This document shows positions 24,862 through 32,703 of a stretch of 64,000 nucleotides of DNA, piece by piece. Position numbers and translations under genes: made by a program. Below the pieces are notes generated by a model. That model saw only the letters and a program-made list of their open reading frames with translations, did no database searches and had not been told where the DNA came from. The first letter of the stretch is position 1; every line of letters begins with the position of its first letter. Source of the stretch: a bacterium (GTDB lineage: Bacteria; CAYTYR01; UBA6262). The stretch is from positions 1 through 64,000 of the forward strand of contig JAQTPL010000003.1 in NCBI GenBank assembly GCA_028712895.1, written 5' to 3'.

Positions 24862-25398
24862 TTACCATGAAGTATAATATTCTCCCCTGCGGTCACTGCC
24901 AAAAACATTAATATGTATTCTGCCTCCAACAGCCAATCCACTCACCGTATCAGTAGAACGGCAATACCACCAGCCCACATCGTCATCGTGCGGCTCTGGA
25001 AACGGTGTATAGCCAGTTAACCCTTTGTGATAAACGTTTCTTCTGGTTTTCATCCAGGCATTAGGCGCAGGGCCAAGGGTGCAATTAGGAATATCTTCAA
25101 TATAATTTTTAAAATCATCTTGTATTTGAAAGGCATACCCATCAGCACCATCCAGAGATCCCGGGTTATCAGGATCAATAGCTATGACCAGCGGGAAATG
25201 CTGAGCATCTGCATAGTATATGCTTATCGCTGACCGTATTATCCCTAGATTTCCCTTCGTGTTTGCTTCTTTGGAACGTTGTATAAAACTAATATAGCGG
25301 GGTACGGCGATACCTGCTATGATGCCAATGATAGCCACAACGATCATTAACTCCACTAATGTAAATCCTGTTCTTTTTTTAAATTTTAAAAAGGCCAT
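24862..25398 (-). CDS. Type IV pilin-like protein 1 (GspG/PilE fold)
   Basis: Start at 25398 (MAFLKFKKRTGFTLVELMIV); the frame reaches further upstream but the prepilin leader fixes this start. The 178-aa protein has the prepilin peptidase site (TG/FTLVELM) and a hydrophobic helix, then a globular domain with SAISIYYADAQHFP and CRSTDTVSGLAVGG, ending GEYYTSW. It is closely related to the next gene upstream (same length, same ending). These two are not part of the type II secretion operon and lie inside the sugar locus, directly before the GH2 gene. Confidence 0.85.
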   Translation of the reverse strand: MAFLKFKKRTGFTLVELMIVVAIIGIIAGIAVPRYISFIQRSKEANTKGNLGIIRSAISIYYADAQHFPLVIAIDPDNPGSLDGADGYAFQIQDDFKNYIEDIPNCTLGPAPNAWMKTRRNVYHKGLTGYTPFPEPHDDDVGWWYCRSTDTVSGLAVGGRIHINVFGSDRRGEYYTSW

Positions 25399-25429
25399 AT
25401 TTATGCTCGACTTTCTTATATATTCTCTT

Positions 25430-25966
25430 TTACCATGAACTATAATACGTCCCTGTATTATCTGTCCCCTCGACATAAACAAAAAACTTGCCCAGGTAAG
25501 CAAGTCCTCTTATTGTATCAGTGGAACGAAAATACAACCAGCCAACATTATTAGAACCGGGATCGATCGGGCCAGGGGAAGCTATCCCCAGGTGGTAAAC
25601 ATCAGACCGGGTGTGCTGCCAGGGCAGTGACGGTTCAGGGCCGATCTTACATTCGGGAAGCTCGTACACATATTGCTGGAAATCGTTGTGTATCTCCCAG
25701 CCTAAACCGTCATTAGTGTATAAACTCTGTGCGTTAGCAGGGTCGCAGGAAATAAACAAGGGATAGGATTCCGTATCTGCATAGTAAAGGCCTAACGTTG
25801 AACGTAACACACCCAGGGTACCCTTAGTAGCCCCTTCTTTGGCCCGTTTGGTGAAACTAATATAGCGGGGTATGCCAATACTTGCCAGTATACCGATAAT
25901 GGTTACGACGATCATCAGTTCAATCAAGGTCAGGCCGTTTTTGTTTTTTACTTCTGAAAATGCCAT
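25430..25966 (-). CDS. Type IV pilin-like protein 2 (tandem paralogue)
   Basis: A 178-aa pilin beginning MAFSEVKNKNGLTLIELMIV. The cleavage site is NG/LTLIELM. The globular part has STLGLYYADTESYPLFIS, FRSTDTIRGLAYLGKFF and ends GTYYSSW, aligning throughout with the pilin downstream. Its ATG lies 19 nt inside the end of the LacI gene, so translation may be coupled. The cysteines in the two proteins (ISCDPANA / PECKIGP here) differ, so the paralogues have diverged. Function in a glycan locus is unknown; surface display or substrate binding is possible. Confidence 0.85.
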   Translation of the reverse strand: MAFSEVKNKNGLTLIELMIVVTIIGILASIGIPRYISFTKRAKEGATKGTLGVLRSTLGLYYADTESYPLFISCDPANAQSLYTNDGLGWEIHNDFQQYVYELPECKIGPEPSLPWQHTRSDVYHLGIASPGPIDPGSNNVGWLYFRSTDTIRGLAYLGKFFVYVEGTDNTGTYYSSW

Positions 25967-26985
25967 ATCCGGACACTCGACTCTCTTATGATCAGCTCTG
26001 TGGGCAACACTAAATGCAATGGCTTATTTTCTTCCGGGTTCTGCTCGATCAGGAAACTGGCAGCTTCTGTTCCCAGCCTGAACATCGGCTGTTTCACCGT
26101 GGTCAAAGGAGGAACCAGATGAGCCGCTATGTCAATATCATCAAACCCGACCAGGGAAATATCTTTAGGCACCTGGAGGTTGCTTTCCTTGACTGCCATC
26201 AGCGCGCCTTTGGCCATGAGATCGTTAGCAGCAAATACCGCGGTTGGCCTGGTGGGCTGGATCAATAAATGCAGCATCGCCTGGTAACCGAGGTCTTCCT
26301 TATAATGGCCACAGACAACCAGGTTCTCGGAAATAGGTATCTTTTTATCAGCCAGCGCCTGGCGAAATCCAGCTTCGCGTTCGCGAGCGTCACCGCGTTC
26401 CGGCGGCCCGGCGATGAAACCGATATGCTTATGACCCAGGTCAATCAGGTATTTGGCTGCTTTATAGGCCCCGGTATAATTCTCGACATCCACAAAACTA
26501 CTGCCTTTAAAGCCCCTGCTGGCGCCGATCAGCACGAAAGGCACATCAGCTTCCCTCATCTTTTTGACCAGCACAGAGTTCTCCGGCGGAGCCAGCACCA
26601 GGAATCCCTTGACGAACTTGCCGAAATACCAACTGGTGATCCTTTCCACAGCATCTTCTTCCTGGGAAGTGACATTCAGGATAACCAGGTTATAAGAACA
26701 TTCATCCACTATTTTCTCTATGCCCTGCAGTATCTCGATAAAATAATAGGTAGTAAATAAATGTTCATACTGGATGACCAGGGCAATGGTTTGGGGAGAT
26801 TGACGGGAAAGATTAACCGCGGTAAGATTCGGATGGTATTTAAATTTCTTGATCAGGTTGAGTATTTTGGAACGGGTTTCGGATTTGACATACGGATGGT
26901 TATTAATGACCCGGGAGACTGTCATCTTGGAAGTCCCGGCCTTTTCTGCGATCGTATCGATGGTAATATTTTCTGGTTTGTTCAT
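25948..26985 (-). CDS. LacI-family transcriptional regulator of the sugar locus
   Basis: Start at 26985 (MNKPENITIDTIAEKAGTSK) because the helix-turn-helix begins at once and GGGTGG lies upstream; a longer frame to 27024 is unlikely. The 345-aa protein has the LacI DNA-binding head (TIDTIAEKAGTSKMTVSRVI, then NNHPYVKSETRSKIL) and hinge, then the periplasmic-binding-like sugar domain (GFIAGPPERGDAREREAGF; VFAANDLMAKGALMAVKESN; SLVGFDDIDIAAHLVPPLTT). It is the first gene of a long minus-strand series of pilins, GH2, binding proteins, transporter and GH35, and an operator-like palindrome covers its own transcription start. It should act as a sugar-responsive repressor. Confidence 0.92.
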   Translation of the reverse strand: MNKPENITIDTIAEKAGTSKMTVSRVINNHPYVKSETRSKILNLIKKFKYHPNLTAVNLSRQSPQTIALVIQYEHLFTTYYFIEILQGIEKIVDECSYNLVILNVTSQEEDAVERITSWYFGKFVKGFLVLAPPENSVLVKKMREADVPFVLIGASRGFKGSSFVDVENYTGAYKAAKYLIDLGHKHIGFIAGPPERGDAREREAGFRQALADKKIPISENLVVCGHYKEDLGYQAMLHLLIQPTRPTAVFAANDLMAKGALMAVKESNLQVPKDISLVGFDDIDIAAHLVPPLTTVKQPMFRLGTEAASFLIEQNPEENKPLHLVLPTELIIRESSVRIWHFQK

Positions 26986-26997
26986 ACGCCACCCTTT

Positions 26998-27013
26998 ATG
27001 ATACCGGTAACAT
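26998..27013. promoter_or_regulatory. LacI-type operator upstream of lacI
   Basis: ATGATACCGGTAACAT is a near-perfect 16-bp palindrome (one mismatched pair) around a central CCGG, matching the shape of LacI/GntR-family operators such as ATGTTACCGGTAACAT. It lies 12 nt upstream of the lacI start codon and just downstream of the -10 box, so bound repressor would block the locus promoter. Confidence 0.75.
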
Positions 27014-27025
27014 ATTACTAGCACA

Positions 27026-27053
27026 AATATACCACAAATGCTGTTTTTGTCAA
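27026..27053 (-). promoter_or_regulatory. Predicted sigma-70 promoter of the lacI/sugar locus
   Basis: Minus-strand TTGACA (27048-27053) and TATATT (27026-27031) with a 16-nt spacer. The start point should fall at about 27019, immediately upstream of the operator palindrome. Confidence 0.75.
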
Positions 27054-27058
27054 GGATT

Positions 27059-27289
27059 ATTACGGAAGGAGGGACTTAAGTAGTTTACCATAAGAACTGT
27101 TGCCAGTCAATGTTAAGAACAGTTCCAGATCAGATCGTGAATCCATAATATGCGGCACTGGACGCACCTTGAGAGAATGGCTGCGCTTCTTCTAAGGCCA
27201 AACACTCAGCTGAACACAGCAAAACGAGAAAGACACAAAAAAAATGGGCAAGCTTGCGGCGCATAATGTTTACAACCTCCTTCCGTAAT
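27059..27289. repeat. 14-bp perfect inverted repeat enclosing a 44-codon ORF
   Basis: ATTACGGAAGGAGG at 27059-27072 is exactly mirrored by CCTCCTTCCGTAAT at 27276-27289. The right arm encodes the last residues of the 499-aa secreted protein and also supplies the Shine-Dalgarno sequence of the small ORF inside. The left arm lies just before the lacI promoter. In minus-strand RNA the two arms could pair and hide the ribosome-binding site. Confidence 0.75.
27130..27264 (-). CDS. Possible 44-aa secreted peptide
   Basis: ATG at 27264, stop TGA at 27130-27132, with GGAAGGAGG about 11 nt upstream. The product starts MRRKLAHFFCVFLVLLCSAE and continues CLALEEAQPFSQG; this is a convincing signal peptide followed by about twenty residues. 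It lies between the two arms of a 14-bp inverted repeat and 5 nt after the preceding gene. It may be a truncated remnant of a larger secreted protein or a true small peptide. Confidence 0.4.
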   Translation of the reverse strand: MRRKLAHFFCVFLVLLCSAECLALEEAQPFSQGASSAAYYGFTI

Positions 27290-28769
27290 TTTTTAATTCT
27301 TTTTTCATAGTGACCCGCATTTTGGGCGCGGTTTGCCGTAATCTCCCGATGCTTCTTTGTTCTTTAACGAGGGGATTGAATCCGCTAAAACCAAAAACCC
27401 GCCAGATCGTGCTGGAGAGAGCTGTTACCCATTGCCCATTCTTGCCGCGGGGAATTTCCCAGCCAAAGAAAAACGTATTGATTACTTCACGGTCGCCGGG
27501 CTGGATGCTGGTATACGGCAATACTCCTTTGGGCATGCCGGCCAAGTCATTCATCTTATTCATTTCTGCCAAGTAGCGGAAAGCTTTCTCCTCGTATTCT
27601 TCCGCTTGCTCAGGAGCCTGGTTACGCCGGCAAAAATCCGCCATCACCCGGTAAGTGATGACCATTTGTCCCGTCCCTTCCCACCAGATCAGCCGGGACC
27701 GTTTTGGATCTTTGCCCTTTTCATCAGTAAAATCAAAACCAGAGACAGCGATATTGTTAATGTCGTGCTGTACGAAAAAGTTGTCTTCGGCAGATTTAAT
27801 CATTTTGACCGGGTCTAAGCCCCACTTGACCAATTCCTCCGGCCCGATGGCGGCAATGCCCCAGGTAACGGTATCCAACGCTTTGGTAGAATCAACACCA
27901 GACTCGTTATAACCGCAATGAAAGATCTGATTTTGGCGGCTATAAACAATCTCCAGCAGCCATTTCTTGATGCAGGATTTTTCGTACCTGATCTTTTTCA
28001 AGCTAAATTTGCGTTGCTTAAACAACTGCTGGTATTGGCCCGGATCTTGCTGGTATATCTGTTCTAAAATAGTAAGCACGGCATAGTTATCGATCACATT
28101 TTCCGTAGAATAGACTTTACTCCAGTTAGCCCCCCAGCCGCTGCCCATACTAACTGCTCCGCGGCTCCCGTCAGGGAATTTAAAATGCGGCAAGTCATAG
28201 GCCCAGCGGGCAATATCAAGCGCAAATTTAAGGTATTTATGAGTATGATTGATCTGGTCATATTGCAGCGCCGCCAGGGCCACCCACATATTCGGCCCGA
28301 CATGTATCCTGTCGCCGTCAATACCGGCTAAAAGAGTACCTTCCCCCCAATCATCAAAACCAGTGACGCGGTAGGAATTAAGTAGTCCGTTATAGCCGTT
28401 TTTGACCGTATAAAAATTGTTCTTCAAGATCTGCAGGATCTGGTCAGCCTTACTTTTTTGATTATTGATGGTGTACATGATCACGGCCAAAGCCAGATCA
28501 TAAGTAAAAGCCTGCTGGTCCAGCAGGCCTTCGTTTTGCTGATAATATCTCTGGGTAGCGTCATCAAAATAGCAACCGGATGTACCACGAAAACTTTCCA
28601 CTAATCCGGTATCCGGATTACTTTGCTGATCTAAATGCAGCAGTACCGACTTGCTTAGATCAAGCAATGATTGCTGATATATATTGGCTTCTTGCGAATA
28701 AACCTGAGATAAGGACGTAGCCAGATAAAGCGATATTATAAAGATAATGAAATATATTTTGTTTACCAT
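27270..28769 (-). CDS. Secreted protein, probable (alpha/alpha)6-barrel glycosidase-like, family not assigned
   Basis: A 499-aa protein with a signal peptide (MVNKIYFIIFIISLYLATSL, cleavage after VYSQ). The body is helix-rich, with recurrent helix-pair motifs seen in six-hairpin glycosidases and lyases: YDLALAVIMYTINN, NMWVALAALQY, YLKFALDIARWA, VIDNYAVLTILEQIY. Aromatic and acidic residues sit in the joining loops (GFDDWGEGTLLAGID; WWEGTGQMVITYRVMADF). I could not identify a specific GH or PL family or name catalytic residues with confidence. Its ATG overlaps the end of the PorV-like gene by 7 nt, so the two are co-translated and the PorV-like protein may assist its export. Confidence 0.6.
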   Translation of the reverse strand: MVNKIYFIIFIISLYLATSLSQVYSQEANIYQQSLLDLSKSVLLHLDQQSNPDTGLVESFRGTSGCYFDDATQRYYQQNEGLLDQQAFTYDLALAVIMYTINNQKSKADQILQILKNNFYTVKNGYNGLLNSYRVTGFDDWGEGTLLAGIDGDRIHVGPNMWVALAALQYDQINHTHKYLKFALDIARWAYDLPHFKFPDGSRGAVSMGSGWGANWSKVYSTENVIDNYAVLTILEQIYQQDPGQYQQLFKQRKFSLKKIRYEKSCIKKWLLEIVYSRQNQIFHCGYNESGVDSTKALDTVTWGIAAIGPEELVKWGLDPVKMIKSAEDNFFVQHDINNIAVSGFDFTDEKGKDPKRSRLIWWEGTGQMVITYRVMADFCRRNQAPEQAEEYEEKAFRYLAEMNKMNDLAGMPKGVLPYTSIQPGDREVINTFFFGWEIPRGKNGQWVTALSSTIWRVFGFSGFNPLVKEQRSIGRLRQTAPKMRVTMKKELKNYGRRL

Positions 28770-29698
28770 TTATATCCTACTGATATGCGGTGGGTATCGC
28801 CGAGGATCCCGTACGGCATCCAGGCATAATGTAAATTAAAACCAGCTATCTGGAAACCCAGCCCGGCAGTAATGCCGTTAAAATTGTCAATATCGGAAAT
28901 GTTCGCCGTATCGTAACCGGCACGGACAGCCAGGTTTTGATTGATCCAATATTCCAGCCCTACATTCTCGCTGATCTTGCTGTCTTCCTTGGGTTGGTAT
29001 TTCACATCCGCAGACAAGGTCAGTGTGTCGGCTACAAAAATATAGGCAGCTCCGGCCTTGATGGTTAAAGGCAAGGGATCTGTTTCCTGCACAAATTTTA
29101 CCCCAGGACCCAGGTTCTGCACATTAACACCGGTAGAGAAGCGCGGCCAGAATTTATATATGACGCCAAGATCCATAGCATAACCATTAGCCTTTTCCTG
29201 CTCTATTTTCTGCTGAAATACTTTCAAGTTGCTGCCCCAGGACATTTTTGACCCAAGAGTCCTGGCATACGTCATTAAAAGCAGGCTCTGGGTACTGGAA
29301 AAAGTCCCGATCGCGCTGCCAGCCAGGTCAGTTTGGTCAATTGAGCCTGAATCAAGATACGCCAGGGCCAGACCTAAGGTACTGCCGTTCGGCAGCGGGT
29401 GAATATAGCCGACATAGCCATAGCTAATGCCTTCCAGATAATCGATATAACTGGCTATCGCCTCTTTGTGCTTGGCCCAGGCAATACCGGCAGCATTATA
29501 CTGCGGCCCGTTAGCATCATCAGCGATCGCAGTGAAAGCATTGCCCATAGCGACCGGACGGGCTCCGGCTCCGAGCCGCAAGAACTGGGCTCCGGTCGTG
29601 CCGGTTCCACTGGCTCCGGTATAGGAAGGCATCGTGGTAAGGAAAGCCAGCGTAATTTCAATTGCTCTTATCAGTATGCTGATTCTTTTTCTGGTCAT
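28763..29698 (-). CDS. PorV/PorQ-like outer-membrane barrel protein
   Basis: A 311-aa protein with a signal peptide and the PorV/UPF0164 signature AQFLRLGAGARPVAMGNAF and ADDANGPQYNAAGIAW. The rest is a run of beta strands, ending HRISVGYKW with an aromatic C-terminus typical of outer-membrane barrels. It lies 12 nt after the S8 protease gene, whose product carries an FlgD-like C-terminal tail, and overlaps the following secreted-protein gene. The grouping suggests a dedicated barrel for surface delivery of those neighbours, which is an inference. Confidence 0.82.
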   Translation of the reverse strand: MTRKRISILIRAIEITLAFLTTMPSYTGASGTGTTGAQFLRLGAGARPVAMGNAFTAIADDANGPQYNAAGIAWAKHKEAIASYIDYLEGISYGYVGYIHPLPNGSTLGLALAYLDSGSIDQTDLAGSAIGTFSSTQSLLLMTYARTLGSKMSWGSNLKVFQQKIEQEKANGYAMDLGVIYKFWPRFSTGVNVQNLGPGVKFVQETDPLPLTIKAGAAYIFVADTLTLSADVKYQPKEDSKISENVGLEYWINQNLAVRAGYDTANISDIDNFNGITAGLGFQIAGFNLHYAWMPYGILGDTHRISVGYKW

Positions 29699-29710
29699 TA
29701 ACTTCCCCTC

Positions 29711-32215
29711 TTATTTAATGATCGCTAATTTGCCGGTCTTATGCTTACTGTTATTGCTTTCTACTAAGAAGATATACAGTCCACTGGCTACTTTCTGGCC
29801 AGTTTCATTGGTGGCATCCCAGCTAAGCTCCCCCCGAGCCAGGTCATCGCGCAAAGTGCGCACGAGTTCGCCGGTCAGGGTGTATATTTTAACTATTGAT
29901 TCGTTCATGATGTTGGTAAAGGTGATCTGGGTATGACCTAAACCGCTATTGGGTTTGTAAGGATTAGGATAGACTTTCACTTCATCAAGGTTTTCCAGTG
30001 CGCCAGCTGGCGAGAAAAGACGATAGACCCGGCCAGCGGCTAATTCACTGCCGGCTATTTCTATGGCTACCGTATGATTGTTGCGAAGGACCAATTGGCT
30101 GCCCGGGACTTCTTCCCAGTTGGCAGATCTTTCATTTAGTTGATAGATCCGCAGATTTGATTCCTGCCAACCAGATATAGCGCTGGGATAGCTGAGATGA
30201 ATAGTGAGCGGTCCGCTGATCACATCGCTGGTCTTGAACTCAACGATACTGGCATCAAGTTCTTCTTCAGAAGCCAGTTTCATAGCCTGGTATAATTTGG
30301 TATCAGCAGCGCTGACCAGGGAAGTTTTTCCCTGTTGCGGAATGGTGATATTCAATATTTTGTTATTATTTTCAGGATTCTGCGGGATCACAGCCCTGGT
30401 TTGCCAATCCTGGTCCCAGGAGATGGCATCAGCACTGGTATTGCTTCTTATAATATTGTGCACGGGATATACTGGCTTGCTGGCAGAGAGCAAATTGGTA
30501 TTTGAAGTTGATGTTACATAAGCTTTATTATCTGAATCCAGCGTGGCAACTACAGCTATATAATAGCCAGTACCTTCCTGTAAGCCGGAAATAGTGCAGT
30601 TCTTAGCCTGTGGATCGTTCACCGGTGAATCTGTTGCAAACTGCACTCCATCGTCTGAAATACCGGCAAATGGCGCCGTCGCATAATATATGGAAAAACC
30701 TTCGACCGTCATGACCGAAGAAGCAGTCCAGGTAACATCTAAACTGTCACCATCGTCGCTGGGAGTATCAATAACATTAAAATCAGTGACCCTAACCTGC
30801 TCTCCCTTGCCCAGGACCATGGCTTGGGCGGCATTTATCCGGCCGTAACCGTAATAATCATCCTTGCCGCTGGAACCAAGATCTTCACAAGAAGCAATGA
30901 TTTTTGCTTCAATTTCCAGATTGGTCAGGCTGCGGTCACTGGCTATAATTAAGGCAGCCAAACCGGAAACAAATGGGGTAGCCATGCTGGTCCCGCTGGC
31001 ACGATAATACTCGCCGCCAACAATATTAACCTCCGTACGGCACATATCCGTTCCCTTCGCCTTAAGGGAAAGGATGTCAACGCCAGGGGCGGTAACATCC
31101 ACATTAGGACCGTAATTTGAAAAAGAGGCTCGGACATCGTTGGCATTGCAAGCAGCGACTGTGATCGCTTGACTGTAGTTGCCGGGGAAGAACTTTTCAG
31201 CATTGGTGTTGTTGTTTCCGGCGGCTGCCACTATGACACAATTATGATCGTAAGCATACATCAGGGCATCCTGGATCAAAAGGGAAGTACCATACCCGCC
31301 CCAACTTAAATTAATGACTTTGGCTCCGTTGTCAACCGCGTACTTGATGGCCTGGGCTAATTGGTCAGAAGCACCGGTACCGCTGTCAGTCAGGCCTTTA
31401 ATGACCATGATCTTGGCCTGCCAGCACACTCCGGTAATACCCTGCCCATTGTTCCCGACTGCGGCAATGATCCCGCTGAGATGCGTACCATGACCATGCG
31501 TATCCATAGGATCATTGTTATTATCAATAAAATCCCAACCCATAGTGTCATCGATATAACCATTGTTATCGTCATCGATCCCGTTGCCGGGGATTTCACC
31601 AGGATTAGACCAGATATTGGCACTCAGGTCAGGATGTGTAGAGTCAACGCCGGTATCTATTACCGCTACAATAGCATCACTATTACCGCGGGAGATGTTC
31701 CAGGCTCTTTCTGATTGGATATTCTTTAATCCCCACTGGTCATCATACTGCTGGCCCCAGGTGCCGGAAGAACTATAATACGGATCATTAGGAACAGCGG
31801 CTATACTATATATATAAATCGGTTCTGCATATTCCACCAGGCTGCTGCCAGTGCAGGCGTCCAAGGTGTCCTGCAGATCCTGGCCATCTTTAACGGAAAC
31901 AGTGAACCACCGTGAAAGTCCTTCGTCCAGAGGGGAATTCTGGGGACTCAATTGCTTTTGGCTTGAACCGCTACTTTGGGGGGCGGCGGAGAAAACCGGT
32001 TGCATTTCCTTGAGCATCGTTGCGCTTATGGAATCAATACTTGAAGAAACGTTTTGCCGGTGGCTGGAACCACTAGCTCTTAACTTGACCAGGATCTCCC
32101 CTGCCTTCCGCGGTGGTTCATTCACTGCTTGATCAGCGGCTATAGAGAACGTCGGGCTGTTTACCAGTCCCATCAGTATCGCTATTCCTATCAGTCCTCT
32201 CTTCAAGCCGCTCAT
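29711..32215 (-). CDS. Secreted S8 (subtilisin) protease with Fn3-like region and FlgD-like C-terminal tail
   Basis: An 834-aa protein with a signal peptide and a propeptide (GEILVKLRASG...). The S8 domain has all catalytic residues: D187 (VAVIDTGVDSTHPD), H242 (THGHGTHLSG) and S410 (ASGTSMATPFVSG), plus the oxyanion Asn in AAAGNNNT. An Asp-rich loop (GNGIDDDNNGYIDD) may bind calcium. After about residue 480 comes a fibronectin-type segment (DVTWTASSVMTVEGFSIYY), a beta-rich domain, and the tail VKVYPNPYKPNSG...GLYIFLVES...TGKLAIIK, an FlgD-like sorting module. Expression appears gated by two c-di-GMP riboswitches in its leader. It follows the type II secretion operon on the same strand. Confidence 0.93.
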   Translation of the reverse strand: MSGLKRGLIGIAILMGLVNSPTFSIAADQAVNEPPRKAGEILVKLRASGSSHRQNVSSSIDSISATMLKEMQPVFSAAPQSSGSSQKQLSPQNSPLDEGLSRWFTVSVKDGQDLQDTLDACTGSSLVEYAEPIYIYSIAAVPNDPYYSSSGTWGQQYDDQWGLKNIQSERAWNISRGNSDAIVAVIDTGVDSTHPDLSANIWSNPGEIPGNGIDDDNNGYIDDTMGWDFIDNNNDPMDTHGHGTHLSGIIAAVGNNGQGITGVCWQAKIMVIKGLTDSGTGASDQLAQAIKYAVDNGAKVINLSWGGYGTSLLIQDALMYAYDHNCVIVAAAGNNNTNAEKFFPGNYSQAITVAACNANDVRASFSNYGPNVDVTAPGVDILSLKAKGTDMCRTEVNIVGGEYYRASGTSMATPFVSGLAALIIASDRSLTNLEIEAKIIASCEDLGSSGKDDYYGYGRINAAQAMVLGKGEQVRVTDFNVIDTPSDDGDSLDVTWTASSVMTVEGFSIYYATAPFAGISDDGVQFATDSPVNDPQAKNCTISGLQEGTGYYIAVVATLDSDNKAYVTSTSNTNLLSASKPVYPVHNIIRSNTSADAISWDQDWQTRAVIPQNPENNNKILNITIPQQGKTSLVSAADTKLYQAMKLASEEELDASIVEFKTSDVISGPLTIHLSYPSAISGWQESNLRIYQLNERSANWEEVPGSQLVLRNNHTVAIEIAGSELAAGRVYRLFSPAGALENLDEVKVYPNPYKPNSGLGHTQITFTNIMNESIVKIYTLTGELVRTLRDDLARGELSWDATNETGQKVASGLYIFLVESNNSKHKTGKLAIIK

Positions 32216-32240
32216 TTCTGTTTCCTTCTTTCTTAAAATG

Positions 32241-32280
32241 AAAAACCGAGCTTTCCTGGATCTTCGATCCGAAAGCCCGG
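32241..32280 (-). terminator. Intrinsic terminator of the proximal riboswitch
   Basis: Minus-strand stem CCGGGCTTTC pairs with GGAAAGCTCGG, with an inner GGATC/GATCC helix, followed by TTTTT (32241-32245). It lies between the proximal c-di-GMP-I aptamer and the protease start codon, so it is the likely expression platform. Confidence 0.75.
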
Positions 32281-32300
32281 CTGGCTTGAACAGAGGTATA

Positions 32301-32414
32301 GCATACGATCTTCGGTAGCAACGGCTGGCTTAGAATACTGTCTTTAGCCCCTTTGGCTTTGCGTCCCCGCCTTTCGGCGGGTTTGCCTTTATCGGATCCT
32401 ATTTAATTGTATGC
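32301..32414 (-). ncRNA. c-di-GMP-I riboswitch (GEMM-I), proximal copy
   Basis: Minus-strand RNA contains the GEMM-I core AAAGGCAAACC, a stem closed by a GAAA tetraloop (CCGCCGAAAGGCGG), then GGGACGCAAAGCC, GGGGCTAAA, and the 3' part AAGCCAGCCGTTGCTACCGA. Outer stem GCATAC/GTATGC is visible. The base before CAAACC is G, as in c-di-GMP rather than cGAMP binders. It is followed by an intrinsic terminator and the S8 protease gene. Confidence 0.88.
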
Positions 32415-32447
32415 TCGGTTTTCCTCCCTTTCTCTTAAGCTTGCCCT

Positions 32448-32499
32448 AAAAAACTAATGCCGACCTGTCTCTATAATATCCGACAGCTCGGCTGGCATT
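32448..32499 (-). terminator. Intrinsic terminator of the distal riboswitch
   Basis: Minus-strand AATGCC-A-GCCGAGCTGTC pairs with GACAGGTCGGCATT across a short loop, followed by six T (32448-32453). It directly follows the distal aptamer, giving a second independent stop before the protease. Confidence 0.78.
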
Positions 32500-32511
32500 G
32501 ATAAGTCGTGT

Positions 32512-32616
32512 CCATATTTCGGCGGCATGCGGCTGGCTTAAATAAGCTTGGCTTATTCTTAGCCCCTTTGGCTTTGCGTCCCCTGATTTCTCAGGGTTTG
32601 CGTTTTCGGATATGTG
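32512..32616 (-). ncRNA. c-di-GMP-I riboswitch (GEMM-I), distal copy
   Basis: Minus-strand RNA contains AACGCAAACC, a GAAA-capped stem (CCTGAGAAATCAGG), GGGACGCAAAGCC, GGGGCTAAG, a second hairpin (AATAAGCCAAGCTTATT) and AAGCCAGCCGCATGCCGCCGA. The closing stem is CATAT/ATATG. It shares the core string GGGACGCAAAGCCAAAGGGG with the proximal copy but has different stem sequences, so the pair is an old, functional duplication rather than a recent copy. Confidence 0.88.
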
Positions 32617-32666
32617 CATTAGTTTTGAAAGAACCGTAACAAACGTACTTCAACTACCCCACTATA

Positions 32667-32694
32667 AACTTAGCACGGATCAACAGTTTGTCAA
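32667..32694 (-). promoter_or_regulatory. Possible promoter of the riboswitch-protease transcript
   Basis: Minus-strand TTGACA at 32689-32694 is clear and lies just upstream of the first aptamer and 5 nt inside the gspD 3' end region. The -10 is weak (TAAGTT at 32667-32672, 16-nt spacer). Confidence 0.45.
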
Positions 32695-32703
32695 GCGATT
32701 TTT

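Noticed and set aside
24852-24941. Extended N-terminus of the GH2 enzyme (30 more residues)
   Set aside because: The extension overlaps the preceding pilin gene and would bury the signal peptide; the ATG at 24851 has a Shine-Dalgarno site.
32301-32616. cGAMP-binding GEMM-Ib riboswitches
   Set aside because: The base before CAAACC is G in both copies, which fits c-di-GMP recognition; only a binding test could fully exclude cGAMP.
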